Source of the DNA: an uncultured Kangiella sp.
GTDB taxonomy: Bacteria; Pseudomonadota; Gammaproteobacteria; Enterobacterales; Kangiellaceae
Assembly (NCBI GenBank): GCA_947498625.1
Contig: CANMKR010000003.1
Location: forward strand, 372,001 to 436,000
Direction: 5' to 3'
Length of the DNA: 64,000 nt
Shown: one piece after another, positions 1 through 7,696 of the stretch
How positions within the stretch are numbered: the first letter of the stretch is position 1
Layout: every line of letters starts with the position of its first letter
Notes under the pieces: model-generated
Databases searched by the model: none
The model's input: the letters and a program-made list of their open reading frames with translations, nothing else
What the model was told of the DNA's origin: nothing
Made by a program: the position numbers and the translations under genes

Positions 1-410
1 CAGGTGGATTATTAGGTGTTATTGCGTTAATTATCGTTTGGACGATTTCCAATTTCTTATTAGAAGCGCTGAATTTTATGGGACATTACGGCTTAATAAG
101 ACAGAAGGGAAAACCTGTTGAACATCGACATTCATGGGATAACGATAATGTTTTCACCAGTTGGTTTTTTATCGAAATCGGTCGCCAAGGTGATCACCAC
201 GTTAGAGGTGAAACCTATTTTTGGGAGCTCGATGATGTTGGGGCACCAAATTATGGCATAGGTTATTTCTCCCTGTTCATTTTAACGTTAGTGCCATTCG
301 TATTTCGTAAATTTGTAAAGCACTTACTTGAAGACTGGGATAATAACCGCGCAACTGATGAGGAGCGCTTGATTGCCAAGAAATTTCCATCCATTGGTAT
401 CGAGAGTTAA
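1..410 (+). CDS. AlkB/XylM-like membrane diiron monooxygenase, C-terminal part
   Basis: The reading frame is open from the left edge, so only the C-terminal about 135 residues are present. It shows a membrane segment, then the late histidine boxes of the AlkB/XylM hydroxylase branch of the fatty-acid desaturase superfamily: NFMGHYGLIRQ, HRHSWDND and GRQGDHH. These His residues bind the two irons in the family; known members hydroxylate alkanes or methyl-aromatics at the inner membrane with electrons from a ferredoxin or rubredoxin. A ferredoxin gene begins 5 bp after its stop, which fits that electron supply. The substrate cannot be read from this fragment. A divergent desaturase-type hydroxylase remains possible. 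Confidence 0.8.
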   Translation, partial: GGLLGVIALIIVWTISNFLLEALNFMGHYGLIRQKGKPVEHRHSWDNDNVFTSWFFIEIGRQGDHHVRGETYFWELDDVGAPNYGIGYFSLFILTLVPFVFRKFVKHLLEDWDNNRATDEERLIAKKFPSIGIES

Positions 411-415
411 AGCAG

Positions 416-748
416 ATGTTTGGTTTATTTGACAAAGCAAAAGAGCACACTGCTTACATTAACGATGAATCCTCTCCGATAATGCTTAAAGTTGAAAAAG
501 GCAAAACCCTATTAAGTGCAGCTTTAAGCTCAGGCCTCCCATGGCCGCATCGTTGTAAAGTAGGTAGTTGTGGCTCTTGTAAAAGCCAAATTTTATCAGG
601 AAAAATAAAACCACAAATTGATTTTACCTATGTTCTTAATGCTGACGAAATTGCTAACGGATACATTCTAGCTTGTCAGTCAGAACTATGCTCGGACGTT
701 AGAGTAAAAGTCAATTTGGACAAAAGCAAAAAGAGGAGTAAATTATGA
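416..748 (+). CDS. 2Fe-2S plant-type ferredoxin
   Basis: This 110-residue protein carries the plant-type 2Fe-2S signature HRCKVGSCGSCKSQ followed about 30 residues later by a fourth cysteine in ILACQSE, giving C-x4-C-x2-C-x29-C. Proteins of this fold pass single electrons to oxygenases. It lies 5 bp after an AlkB/XylM-like hydroxylase gene and overlaps the next gene by an ATGA, so it is probably the dedicated electron donor in one operon. No reductase domain is fused, so NAD(P)H oxidation must come from a reductase encoded elsewhere. Length and motif are normal for a stand-alone ferredoxin. Confidence 0.88.
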   Translation: MFGLFDKAKEHTAYINDESSPIMLKVEKGKTLLSAALSSGLPWPHRCKVGSCGSCKSQILSGKIKPQIDFTYVLNADEIANGYILACQSELCSDVRVKVNLDKSKKRSKL

Positions 749-957
749 AAAGTCTCAAAGCCTTTATTATCATGGCACTTTGGACAGCATTAATCGGTTA
801 TGGCCTATATACTGCCGAAGCTCATTGGCATTATCGCAAAATAGAATGGGCATTAGCAATATCGGTTATTCTATTATTAACGCATATGTCGAATATGGTG
901 ATTTACTTTAAACTAACCGGTAAAGAGCCTTATCAGTGGTTTAAGAGTAATAACTAA
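745..957 (+). CDS. Small two-helix membrane protein of the monooxygenase operon
   Basis: A 70-residue protein with two hydrophobic segments (about residues 5-23 and 35-54) separated by a His-containing loop (AEAHWHYRK). The start is set by an AGGAG motif 7 bp upstream, and its ATG overlaps the ferredoxin TGA stop, so translation is probably coupled. I do not recognise the family. Its position after a membrane hydroxylase and ferredoxin suggests an accessory or stabilising membrane subunit, but that is inference. The tmRNA fragment begins within about 150 bp downstream. Confidence 0.7.
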   Translation: MKSLKAFIIMALWTALIGYGLYTAEAHWHYRKIEWALAISVILLLTHMSNMVIYFKLTGKEPYQWFKSNN

Positions 958-1109
958 TATAAAAAAGGGCTTCTAACGAGCTTTGGGCTTGGTAGGAGCT
1001 CGACAGTCATTACAGGAACTAGCAGGTAACTGTGCTCGGCAGCCAACTGCGAAACTATCCTCGAAATCATCTTACTAAGCCTGCCCATCGACTCGAGTTC
1101 GATTAAATT
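958..1109 (+). other. Gene-free stretch before the tmRNA end
   Basis: About 150 bases between the small membrane protein and the recognisable tmRNA 3' end. No open frame of note. It has potential secondary structure, which may be a degraded tmRNA pseudoknot region or an element end. I see no integrase gene or clear direct-repeat copy of the attachment site inside the window. Confidence 0.4.
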
Positions 1110-1182
1110 AAAGATGGTTCTAAACATGTAGAGCCTAAAGCAGAGGATTTGCGGACGGGGTTCAATTCCCCCGCCTCCACCA
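1110..1182 (+). ncRNA. ssrA: tmRNA (ssrA) 3'-terminal fragment, likely attachment-site copy
   Basis: The last 73 bases match the conserved 3' end of tmRNA: an ACATGTAG block (1124-1131), a T-arm with TTCAATT loop and a terminal CTCCACCA (1175-1182). The tmRNA 5' end (an acceptor strand followed by a motif like ATTCGACGG) and the tag reading frame are missing; the protein genes upstream leave no room for them. Bases 960-1109 are structured (ACAGT 1003-1007 can pair with ACTGT 1029-1033) and may be more of the 3' half. The T-stem has four G against five C, leaving a C-C mismatch, which suggests a copy not under selection. Fragments like this mark elements integrated in ssrA. Confidence 0.75.
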
Positions 1183-1261
1183 ATTTAGATCCTTTCTTTA
1201 TTATCAATTAACCATTGACGAATCATTAACGTTTACAGCTATACTGTAAGAAAAAACGATA

Positions 1262-2125
1262 ATGACTTTAATGCAAGAAACCATCCTCACTACAATATTT
1301 CTTCCTTCAGCCTTGTTTATTATCATGCTGGGCATGGGGTTATCTTTAACTTTGGCGGATTTTAAGAGGTTATGGCTTTATCCGAAAGCTATAACACTGG
1401 GCCTTTTAGGACAAATTTTGCTACTGCCTTTATGCGGGCTCTTGATCATTCTAATTTTTGCTCTTCCTCCAGAGCTTGCAGTAGGAATTATGATCTTAGC
1501 AGCATGCCCAGGTGGCACCACATCCAATCTTATTAGCTATTTAGCTAAAGGGGATATGGCTCTTTCTATCAGCTTGACGGCTATCAGTAGTTTGCTCACC
1601 ATCATGACCATTCCCATTATAGTATCGATGTCTTTGATGTTTTTTATGCAAGCTGAGCAAAGCATAGAGCTGCCAATTTTTAAGACCATCAGCACCCTTT
1701 TTATGGTGACCATTCTACCAGTGATTATTGGAATGCTAATCAAACGTAAGTTTTCAGATTTTGCTAGCAAACAAGAAAAAACTGTTACTATTTTCTCTAT
1801 TAGCTTTATGAGCTTACTTGTCATTGGAATTATTTATCAGCAGCGCTCAGTTATTCTGGATGCCATTTTAGAGCTAGGCTTATCCACCTTAAGTTTAAAC
1901 TTACTGACCATGTTAGTTGGGTTTTTCATCGCCAAAATTTTTGCTTTAAACTCTAAACAAACCTTAACCATAAGTATTGAAATTGGCGTTCAAAATGCCA
2001 CTCTCGCCTTCTTAATCGCATTTACTCTCCTACAAGAACCCAACCTTGCAATACCAGCCGCCATTTATTCACTAGCAATGTATTTAACAAGCGCGATCAT
2101 TATAATTTATAGAAAGAACTCTTAA
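1262..2125 (+). CDS. BASS-family (bile acid:Na+ symporter-like) transporter
   Basis: A 287-residue, almost entirely hydrophobic protein with about nine membrane segments. It carries the family hallmarks LGMGLSLTLADF near the N-terminus and the ACPGGTTSNLISYLAKG motif around residue 80, which lies by the crossed helices that bind Na+ and substrate. A second half-motif (IEIGVQNATLAFLIA) stands near residue 240. BASS proteins import organic anions such as bile acids, pantoate or keto acids with sodium; the substrate here is not predictable. It stands alone, first on the chromosomal side of the tmRNA fragment. Confidence 0.88.
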   Translation: MTLMQETILTTIFLPSALFIIMLGMGLSLTLADFKRLWLYPKAITLGLLGQILLLPLCGLLIILIFALPPELAVGIMILAACPGGTTSNLISYLAKGDMALSISLTAISSLLTIMTIPIIVSMSLMFFMQAEQSIELPIFKTISTLFMVTILPVIIGMLIKRKFSDFASKQEKTVTIFSISFMSLLVIGIIYQQRSVILDAILELGLSTLSLNLLTMLVGFFIAKIFALNSKQTLTISIEIGVQNATLAFLIAFTLLQEPNLAIPAAIYSLAMYLTSAIIIIYRKNS

Positions 2126-2164
2126 CGATGAGTTTAAAGTGCTATGCATAAAAAATCACATGCC

Positions 2165-2190
2165 ATAAAAAAGGAGGCCTAAGCCTCCTT
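2165..2190 (-). terminator. Terminator of the DUF3016 gene
   Basis: Perfect 8-bp stem AAGGAGGC / GCCTCCTT with a 4-base loop. On the minus strand it is followed by a run of T, so it ends the leftward DUF3016 transcript. There is no T-run on the plus side. Confidence 0.8.
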
Positions 2191-2212
2191 CCGGTTGTCG
2201 GATTTCCGTATC

Positions 2213-2728
2213 TCATTTCTTTGTCACGAACTCGGAAAAAGTCTTATTGAACCAATCGCTTAATAACCTTTTTTCATACCCAAGATAGTCTCTTGCGATT
2301 TTCCTGGTGTGAATTTTATTCTGAAATGCCAGATCTTGTAACTCAACATTCCCTGAACTTACTTCTTGCTCGTTAGCACCGACAACACGATAACTGAACT
2401 TAATGGAAGGAAAGTCTATGGACTTAATCACTCTAGTTTCCCTCACATCATTAAAACCGCTCACATAACCTGGTAGTACCCGCCCTGCTAAATCTAAATC
2501 TTCCACAGTAATATATAATTTTTGCGAGCTTGGTAAGCTTTCTGACAATTTAACCAAGTGTTTCTCTAAATTGTTAAACACTCTTTTTTCGAATCTTTTT
2601 TGACTTCCATCAGTAGCCTCTACGTCTGTATAGTTTTCAGGGCTACTCCATTTAACAGACGAACCCGCAAAGCTTTGCAAGGGAATTGTTATCAGTATTG
2701 AAAGAACAAGCACTTTAAAACGTTTCAT
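2213..2728 (-). CDS. DUF3016 family exported protein
   Basis: 171 residues with a clear signal peptide (MKRFKVLVLSILITIPLQSFA, cut after SFA). The mature part has the family pattern: W.SPENYTDVEA near the start, KLYITVEDLDLAGRVLPG in the middle, and a closing LLSDWF helix. DUF3016 proteins are periplasmic or lipid-exposed proteins of unknown role, found in gamma- and betaproteobacteria. It is a single gene with its own terminator, convergent with the BASS transporter. Start chosen at the ATG that gives the signal peptide. Confidence 0.82.
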   Translation of the reverse strand: MKRFKVLVLSILITIPLQSFAGSSVKWSSPENYTDVEATDGSQKRFEKRVFNNLEKHLVKLSESLPSSQKLYITVEDLDLAGRVLPGYVSGFNDVRETRVIKSIDFPSIKFSYRVVGANEQEVSSGNVELQDLAFQNKIHTRKIARDYLGYEKRLLSDWFNKTFSEFVTKK

Positions 2729-2790
2729 AATCTTCTCACTGTATATTGCCTTTAATAATTTGACATCATAGCCACTTCAATAGTTACAAC

Positions 2791-3570
2791 TTATTTCACG
2801 GCTAGCCGAGATAAAACATGCCCCACAGCAAAGTTAGCAAAGGATGCGGTTACATGGGTTACAGAGCCTATACCTACGTCACAGGCCAGTTTTAATGCAC
2901 GCTCGCTGTCAGGTTTGGCTTGAGTAATAGTGCCATCAGGCATTGGATAGGCGGCCTGCTCCGTAGAATAGACGCAAGGCACTTGATATTTGCGCTTTGG
3001 GTTTCTGGAGTATTGATAATCATATCGTAAGATAGAGCGGGTTTTGGCTAGCAGCGGGTCATTATGTGTTTTGGTAATATCCGCTATCCCTATTTGAGTC
3101 GCGTCGACTTTACCACCTGCCCCACCGACACATATCAGTTTTATTTTACTACTTTTGCAGTGGCGAATTAAGGCAGCTTTACTACGAGCGCTATCAATGG
3201 CATCAATAACATAGTCAAATTCCTTGCTGATATATTGCCCAGTGTTTTCTGGCTTTAAAAGATCTTCAATCACTGTAACTTCGCAGTCAGGATTAATTTT
3301 ATTAATCCTTGCAACCAGCACATCAGCTTTACCAATTCCAATGGTCGAATCTAAAGCCACCAGTTGTCGATTAATATTGGTTTTACTGACATCGTCAGGA
3401 TCAATTAAAGTGAGTCGTCCAATACCTGAACGAGCTAAAGATTCTACTGCCCATGAGCCAACGCCGCCAACCCCAATCACACAGACATGACTGGCTTGAA
3501 ACTTCTCTAGGCTTTTACGCCCATAAAGCCTTTCAATGCCACCAAACCTTTGTTTAAAATCTTCTGTCAC
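2791..3570 (-). CDS. tcdA: tRNA threonylcarbamoyladenosine dehydratase TcdA (CsdL)
   Basis: E1-like enzyme that uses ATP to cyclise t6A37 of ANN-decoding tRNAs to ct6A in the cytosol. The sequence shows the nucleotide-binding GVGGVGSWAVESLARSG loop, the NINRQ motif and a CVGGAGGK segment with the C-terminal C/STEQ region. An open frame extends 27 codons further upstream to an ATG, but that extension is hydrophobic and unlike the family. The GTG start used here gives a beginning of VTEDFKQRFGGIERLYG, the usual N-terminus, and a normal 259-residue length. Stand-alone gene here, without csdE next to it. Confidence 0.9.
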   Translation of the reverse strand: MTEDFKQRFGGIERLYGRKSLEKFQASHVCVIGVGGVGSWAVESLARSGIGRLTLIDPDDVSKTNINRQLVALDSTIGIGKADVLVARINKINPDCEVTVIEDLLKPENTGQYISKEFDYVIDAIDSARSKAALIRHCKSSKIKLICVGGAGGKVDATQIGIADITKTHNDPLLAKTRSILRYDYQYSRNPKRKYQVPCVYSTEQAAYPMPDGTITQAKPDSERALKLACDVGIGSVTHVTASFANFAVGHVLSRLAVK

Positions 3571-3714
3571 TATCCAACCTAGCCAATTTTTTAAGTGATT
3601 ATAACAGCCAAAGCGAAGCGGTTCACAAAGGATAATAACTAAATTTGCCATGAATCACTTTCCAAATACTTAAAAATGGTTACAATGCGGCAAAACTTCA
3701 AGCAGGTATAAAAA

Positions 3715-4476
3715 ATGAACAAATTACAACTTATCACAGCGACCTCTTTATTAGCGGTTTCTGGAATGGCAACAGCAGATGTACTAGGCGTTTATGCAGG
3801 GGTACAACGTTGGGATTATGACGTTGATGGCAGCATCAATTCTGGAATCAGTAACATTGATGTTAACAATGACTTAGGACTTGGTAGTGACGATAACATC
3901 ACCAAATACGTTGCTTTTGAGCATCCAGTACCTTTCTTACCTAATGTCGCAATTTATCAAACAGATTTACGCGGCGTTTCAAATGGTACTGCAGGTCAAA
4001 CATTCGACTTTAATGGCATAACAGTAAACCCAAATGATTCAACCCAGCTGGTTTATAACCTTGATCACGATGAATATATCTTATACTACGAGATTTTAGA
4101 TAATTGGGTAAATTTAGACTTAGGTGTTAGTGCCAAAAAGTTTGACGGTGGCGTTACCGTAGGAGCTCGATTAGGCACTAATAACGGAGCCAATTCTTTT
4201 GTAGATATTTCCGGCACAGTGCCAATGCTTTATGGTAAAGCTCAATTTGAATTGCCTTTATCGGAACTTAGCGCAGGCGCTCAGATTTCTTTAGGCCAAT
4301 TTCAAGACGACACTTTATCTGATACCAAACTTTATATCGCTTACGGCGGTGAAGACACTAGCTTTGGTTTGGAACTAGGTTATAGAATTTTTGAACTTGA
4401 GTTTGATGATTTCGATGCTTTATCGAGTGACTTAACCATTGATGGTTTTTATGCAGGGCTTAGATTCCACTTCTAA
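3715..4476 (+). CDS. TIGR04219-type outer membrane beta-barrel protein
   Basis: 253 residues with a signal peptide cut after MATA, then alternating polar and hydrophobic strands typical of a small barrel, ending in GLRFHF, the C-terminal aromatic signature recognised by the BAM machinery. The pattern GVYAGVQRWDYDVDG near the N-terminus and the repeated LGY/YAGLRF strands fit the TIGR04219 family. The function of this family is unknown. Monocistronic: it ends in a strong terminator shared with ampG. Confidence 0.8.
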   Translation: MNKLQLITATSLLAVSGMATADVLGVYAGVQRWDYDVDGSINSGISNIDVNNDLGLGSDDNITKYVAFEHPVPFLPNVAIYQTDLRGVSNGTAGQTFDFNGITVNPNDSTQLVYNLDHDEYILYYEILDNWVNLDLGVSAKKFDGGVTVGARLGTNNGANSFVDISGTVPMLYGKAQFELPLSELSAGAQISLGQFQDDTLSDTKLYIAYGGEDTSFGLELGYRIFELEFDDFDALSSDLTIDGFYAGLRFHF

Positions 4477-4492
4477 AGTTTTCTGTAGTTTT

Positions 4493-4519
4493 AAAAAGGC
4501 CGAATTATTCGGCCTTTTT
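4493..4519. terminator. Bidirectional terminator with the ampG stop codon in its loop
   Basis: 12-bp perfect stem AAAAAGGCCGAA / TTCGGCCTTTTT with a 3-base loop TTA (4505-4507), which is the complement of the TAA stop of ampG. It has T-runs on both strands and serves the barrel gene and ampG. Confidence 0.9.
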
Positions 4520-5896
4520 TGTTTCTTGAGCTTTTAGCCTTTTTTCTCTATACATTAAAACAAAAATTAACATTATTGCCGGAACCCCTAAAAGCGCTGA
4601 ATAAGTAAAAAATATTGGGTAACCCCAATTATCAATATTAACTCCACTAAAACCGCCAATAAACTTTCCAGGTAATGTCATTAAAGAGGTGAAAAGTGCA
4701 TATTGAGTTGCAGTGAATTCTTTATTAACAAGCATCGCAAAATAGGAAATAAGAACCCCCATTGAAAAACCGCCGGCTAAATTATCTGCACTTATGACTG
4801 CAATTAAAAAATTTAAATCTTTTGGTTGTGCAGACATATATGCAAATAATAAATTGGTAACGATGACTAAAATTAATGCTAATAACATACAGCTCAAAAT
4901 TTTCATTTTATTTACAACGTAACCTGCTATAAACGCCCCAAGTATTGTCATTACTAAACCATATACTTTTGACACTGCTGCTATTTCAGTTTTCGTAAAA
5001 CCCATATCGTCATAAAAAACGTTAGCTAAAGTGCCCATCACAATGTCACTTATTCGGTAAGTAAGAATTAAAGCTATGATAGCTAATGCCCACCATTTGT
5101 AACGTGTAAAGAAATCGACAAAAGGAGATAAGATAGCCTTAACAAAGTATTGAAATGCCTTGTTATCTTGAATATTCTGTCGAGTTAACTGATTAGAAAA
5201 TAATGACGCTACTTTTCTAGAAACTTTTCGCTCTAAGTCAGATTCTCCCAAAGGCTCATTTTTATGTTCTGGCTCAGGAGACAACAACCACCCAAGTAAA
5301 CCTACTCCCATACATAAAGCCATAACTTGATAACTAGTCTCCCAAGAGTAATGCTCAGCGATAATTAAGGCGCCTGCACCAGTAACAATCATCGCTAAAC
5401 GGTATCCCATTACATAGGTAGCAGCAGCAGCTCCTTGCTTTTTGTCATCATTAGATTCAACTCTGAAAGCATCTATCACTATATCTTGGGTAGCCGCTAA
5501 AAAAGCCGTGAAAAATGCGAATAATACAACTAAGGTATAACTATTGGAGGACACTTGGGTAAATGAAATGGCTAGCAAGCAGCTAATGATCCCTAATTGA
5601 GTGACCAATAACCAACTTTTTCGTTTACCGAACAACTCTCCAAAGACTGGCAGTTTAAAGTTATCAACAACCGGCGCCCAGAAAACCTTAATTGAATAAG
5701 TTAAACCAATCCAGGTTGCAAACCCAATTTCACTTCTAGATACACCAGCATCTTTTAACAAAAAGGAAAATGTACCGAACACCAAGAGGTATGGTATCCC
5801 TGCAGAAAAACCCAGCAGAAGCATGCGCAGAACTTCTGGCTGGAAATAAACAAAGTTTTTTATTTTGGGCGAAAGTGTTATCTTTTGATTATTCAA
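4505..5896 (-). CDS. ampG: AmpG-like muropeptide permease (MFS)
   Basis: 463 residues, about 12-14 membrane segments, with the PAT-family features PEVLRMLLLGFSAGIPYLLVFGT at the start, GLTYSIKVFWAPVVDNF in the second loop and QDIVIDAFRVE in helix 4-5. AmpG imports GlcNAc-anhMurNAc-peptides from the periplasm for cell-wall recycling. The frame begins with TTG, with a GAGAT motif about 7 bp before it; the next Met is inside helix 1, so TTG is the sensible start. It is divergent from panE-msrB with only 22 bp between starts. No ampD or ampC lies nearby. Confidence 0.87.
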   Translation of the reverse strand: MNNQKITLSPKIKNFVYFQPEVLRMLLLGFSAGIPYLLVFGTFSFLLKDAGVSRSEIGFATWIGLTYSIKVFWAPVVDNFKLPVFGELFGKRKSWLLVTQLGIISCLLAISFTQVSSNSYTLVVLFAFFTAFLAATQDIVIDAFRVESNDDKKQGAAAATYVMGYRLAMIVTGAGALIIAEHYSWETSYQVMALCMGVGLLGWLLSPEPEHKNEPLGESDLERKVSRKVASLFSNQLTRQNIQDNKAFQYFVKAILSPFVDFFTRYKWWALAIIALILTYRISDIVMGTLANVFYDDMGFTKTEIAAVSKVYGLVMTILGAFIAGYVVNKMKILSCMLLALILVIVTNLLFAYMSAQPKDLNFLIAVISADNLAGGFSMGVLISYFAMLVNKEFTATQYALFTSLMTLPGKFIGGFSGVNIDNWGYPIFFTYSALLGVPAIMLIFVLMYREKRLKAQETKKAE

Positions 5897-5918
5897 GATT
5901 TATCTCTATTAGATACTT

Positions 5919-7181
5919 ATGATCTCTATTCTTGGTGCTGGCGCTATTGGTCAGCTGTTAGCCCATAAACTAACTGAAGCTTCTGTTGATTGCCAGTTTA
6001 TTATTCGCGATCAGTCTAATTATGAAGAGCAGTGGCAAATAAACGCGACTAATAGTAGCGAAAGTAGAAGCATTGCCACTAGCCAAGTCTCAGACCCTAA
6101 TGCCTTATCTTTAATAGCTGTTTGCGTTAAAGCACCGCAGCTGCATGAAGCCCTGGCGAGTATCAAACATAGGCTTGATGACAAGAGTCAGTTGATATTA
6201 TTTCAAAACGGTATGGGGCATGAGCTAGTTGCTCAGCAATTTGTGCCAGAAACCAATATCTTTTTTGCCAGCAATACCCATGGCGCCTTTAAAAACTCAG
6301 CGCGCTCAATTACCTACGCTGGTAAAGGCAATATTCAAATAGGCTCTCTTAACAGTTCACCAGAACCTTACTGGTTGGCTGACTTTAAAAGCACCGGTTT
6401 AAATGTCGAGTGGAGCAATTCCATTGAAACCGCTTTATTGAAAAAGCTCTTAATTAACTCAGTTATTAATCCGTTAGCCGCTATTTATCAGTGCAAAAAT
6501 GGTGATTTGCTTGCCGATAAATACCAGCCACGATTACTGGCTTTAATCAATGAAAATAGTCAATTCGCAAAGTCCATGCAGCTGGACTTTGCAACTAACC
6601 TTAAAGAAATTATCTTTGAGGTGTTAGAAAAAACCGCTGATAACTACAACTCCATGCTGCAAGACGTTCAAAATAACCAGCAAACTGAAATTAATTCAAT
6701 CAATGGCTATTTATTGGATCTAATGACTCGCCATGAGTTTAACGCCTCTCATAATTGGCGACTGTGGAGTGATTTTCATATAAGCTACCCTCCTTTAAAA
6801 ACTCAAGGCATTGCCAAAGCTAAAACTTTCGATCAGTTACAATACAGCATCACTCAAAACGCAGGAACAGAACGTCCTTTTACTGGAACCTACAATCAAC
6901 ATAATGAGACTGGCGATTATTTATGTGCCTGTTGTGACTCGGTTTTATTTGATGATAAAGGAAAGTTCGACTCAGGCTGTGGTTGGCCAAGTTTTGATAA
7001 AGCTAAAAATAATAAAGCCATCGCCTATCGCGATGATATATCCCATGGCATGCAACGCACTGAAATATTGTGCGCCCAATGTGGCTCTCACCTTGGTCAT
7101 GTTTTTGATGATGGTCCAACCGAAACTGGTGTAAGATATTGCGTGAATTCTGCCAGTTTAGATTTTATAAGACAGGAATAA
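5919..7181 (+). CDS. Ketopantoate reductase - methionine sulfoxide reductase B fusion
   Basis: One 420-residue frame with two complete enzyme domains. Residues 1-about 290 are ketopantoate reductase (PanE, NADPH reduction of ketopantoate to pantoate in CoA synthesis): GAGAIG at 6-11, catalytic-lysine segment KKLLINSVINPLAAI, and TEINSINGYLL. Residues about 310-420 are MsrB, which reduces methionine-R-sulfoxide: zinc pairs C336/C339 and C385/C388, FDSGCGWPSF and the catalytic Cys408 in RYCVNSAS. A short linker joins them, with no internal stop. The usual arrangement is two genes. The fusion could be real or come from a lost stop; both domains keep their key residues. Confidence 0.88.
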   Translation: MISILGAGAIGQLLAHKLTEASVDCQFIIRDQSNYEEQWQINATNSSESRSIATSQVSDPNALSLIAVCVKAPQLHEALASIKHRLDDKSQLILFQNGMGHELVAQQFVPETNIFFASNTHGAFKNSARSITYAGKGNIQIGSLNSSPEPYWLADFKSTGLNVEWSNSIETALLKKLLINSVINPLAAIYQCKNGDLLADKYQPRLLALINENSQFAKSMQLDFATNLKEIIFEVLEKTADNYNSMLQDVQNNQQTEINSINGYLLDLMTRHEFNASHNWRLWSDFHISYPPLKTQGIAKAKTFDQLQYSITQNAGTERPFTGTYNQHNETGDYLCACCDSVLFDDKGKFDSGCGWPSFDKAKNNKAIAYRDDISHGMQRTEILCAQCGSHLGHVFDDGPTETGVRYCVNSASLDFIRQE

Positions 7182-7183
7182 CC

Positions 7184-7696
7184 ATGAAAAACCTTTTACT
7201 TGTATCGCTTTTAGTTTCCTTGAATTTGGTTGCCTGCGCTACCGCTGATCAAGCAAAGCATAGCGTTAAGCCCAGCCAACACTTTGCCGTTGGCGACATC
7301 ACTACCGATGAATTAAAGGCCAAAAAGAAGTTTTTTGCTCACCATGATATTCAGCTTAATGCTAAAGATATAGAACTTATAAAAGCTATCAATCAGCCCA
7401 TTAGTATCACCACCTACTTTGGTCTATGGTGCCACGATAGTAAGCGTGAGGTGCCTGAGTTATTAGAATTGTTAGCCGCCGCCGACAACGCCAATATTAG
7501 TCACCAATTAATTGCGCTCGACATTAGTAAACAGGAACCTTTGAATCGCCAGCAAAAAGATGGCGTTAAATTCACCCCAACTATTATCATCAAAAGTGAT
7601 ACTAGTGATGATAATCAGAATAAAGAATTAGGCAGAATTATCGAAAAGCCAAAAAAGTCATTGGCTGAAGATATTGCAGAGTTTGTTAATCGCTAG
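7184..7696 (+). CDS. Thioredoxin-fold lipoprotein with a WCxxS active site
   Basis: 170 residues starting at the ATG 2 bp after the fused panE-msrB stop, with GGA upstream. The N-terminus is a lipoprotein signal ending in LVAC. The body has a thioredoxin-like core: ITTYFGLWCHDSKREVPELLELL, then a cis-Pro segment VKFTPTIII. The active site is WCHDS, so the second Cys of CxxC is Ser, as in monothiol relatives. The sequence suggests a membrane-anchored periplasmic thiol protein. The tight spacing implies cotranscription with the MsrB domain, but compartments differ, so a direct partnership is doubtful. Confidence 0.72.
   Translation: MKNLLLVSLLVSLNLVACATADQAKHSVKPSQHFAVGDITTDELKAKKKFFAHHDIQLNAKDIELIKAINQPISITTYFGLWCHDSKREVPELLELLAAADNANISHQLIALDISKQEPLNRQQKDGVKFTPTIIIKSDTSDDNQNKELGRIIEKPKKSLAEDIAEFVNR

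Noticed and set aside
958-1261. Circularly permuted two-piece tmRNA
   Set aside because: No acceptor 5' strand or tag frame follows the CCA end before the next gene, so the permuted order is not present.
3571-3651. Longer TcdA start
   Set aside because: The added 27 residues are unlike the family, and the GTG start gives the normal N-terminus.
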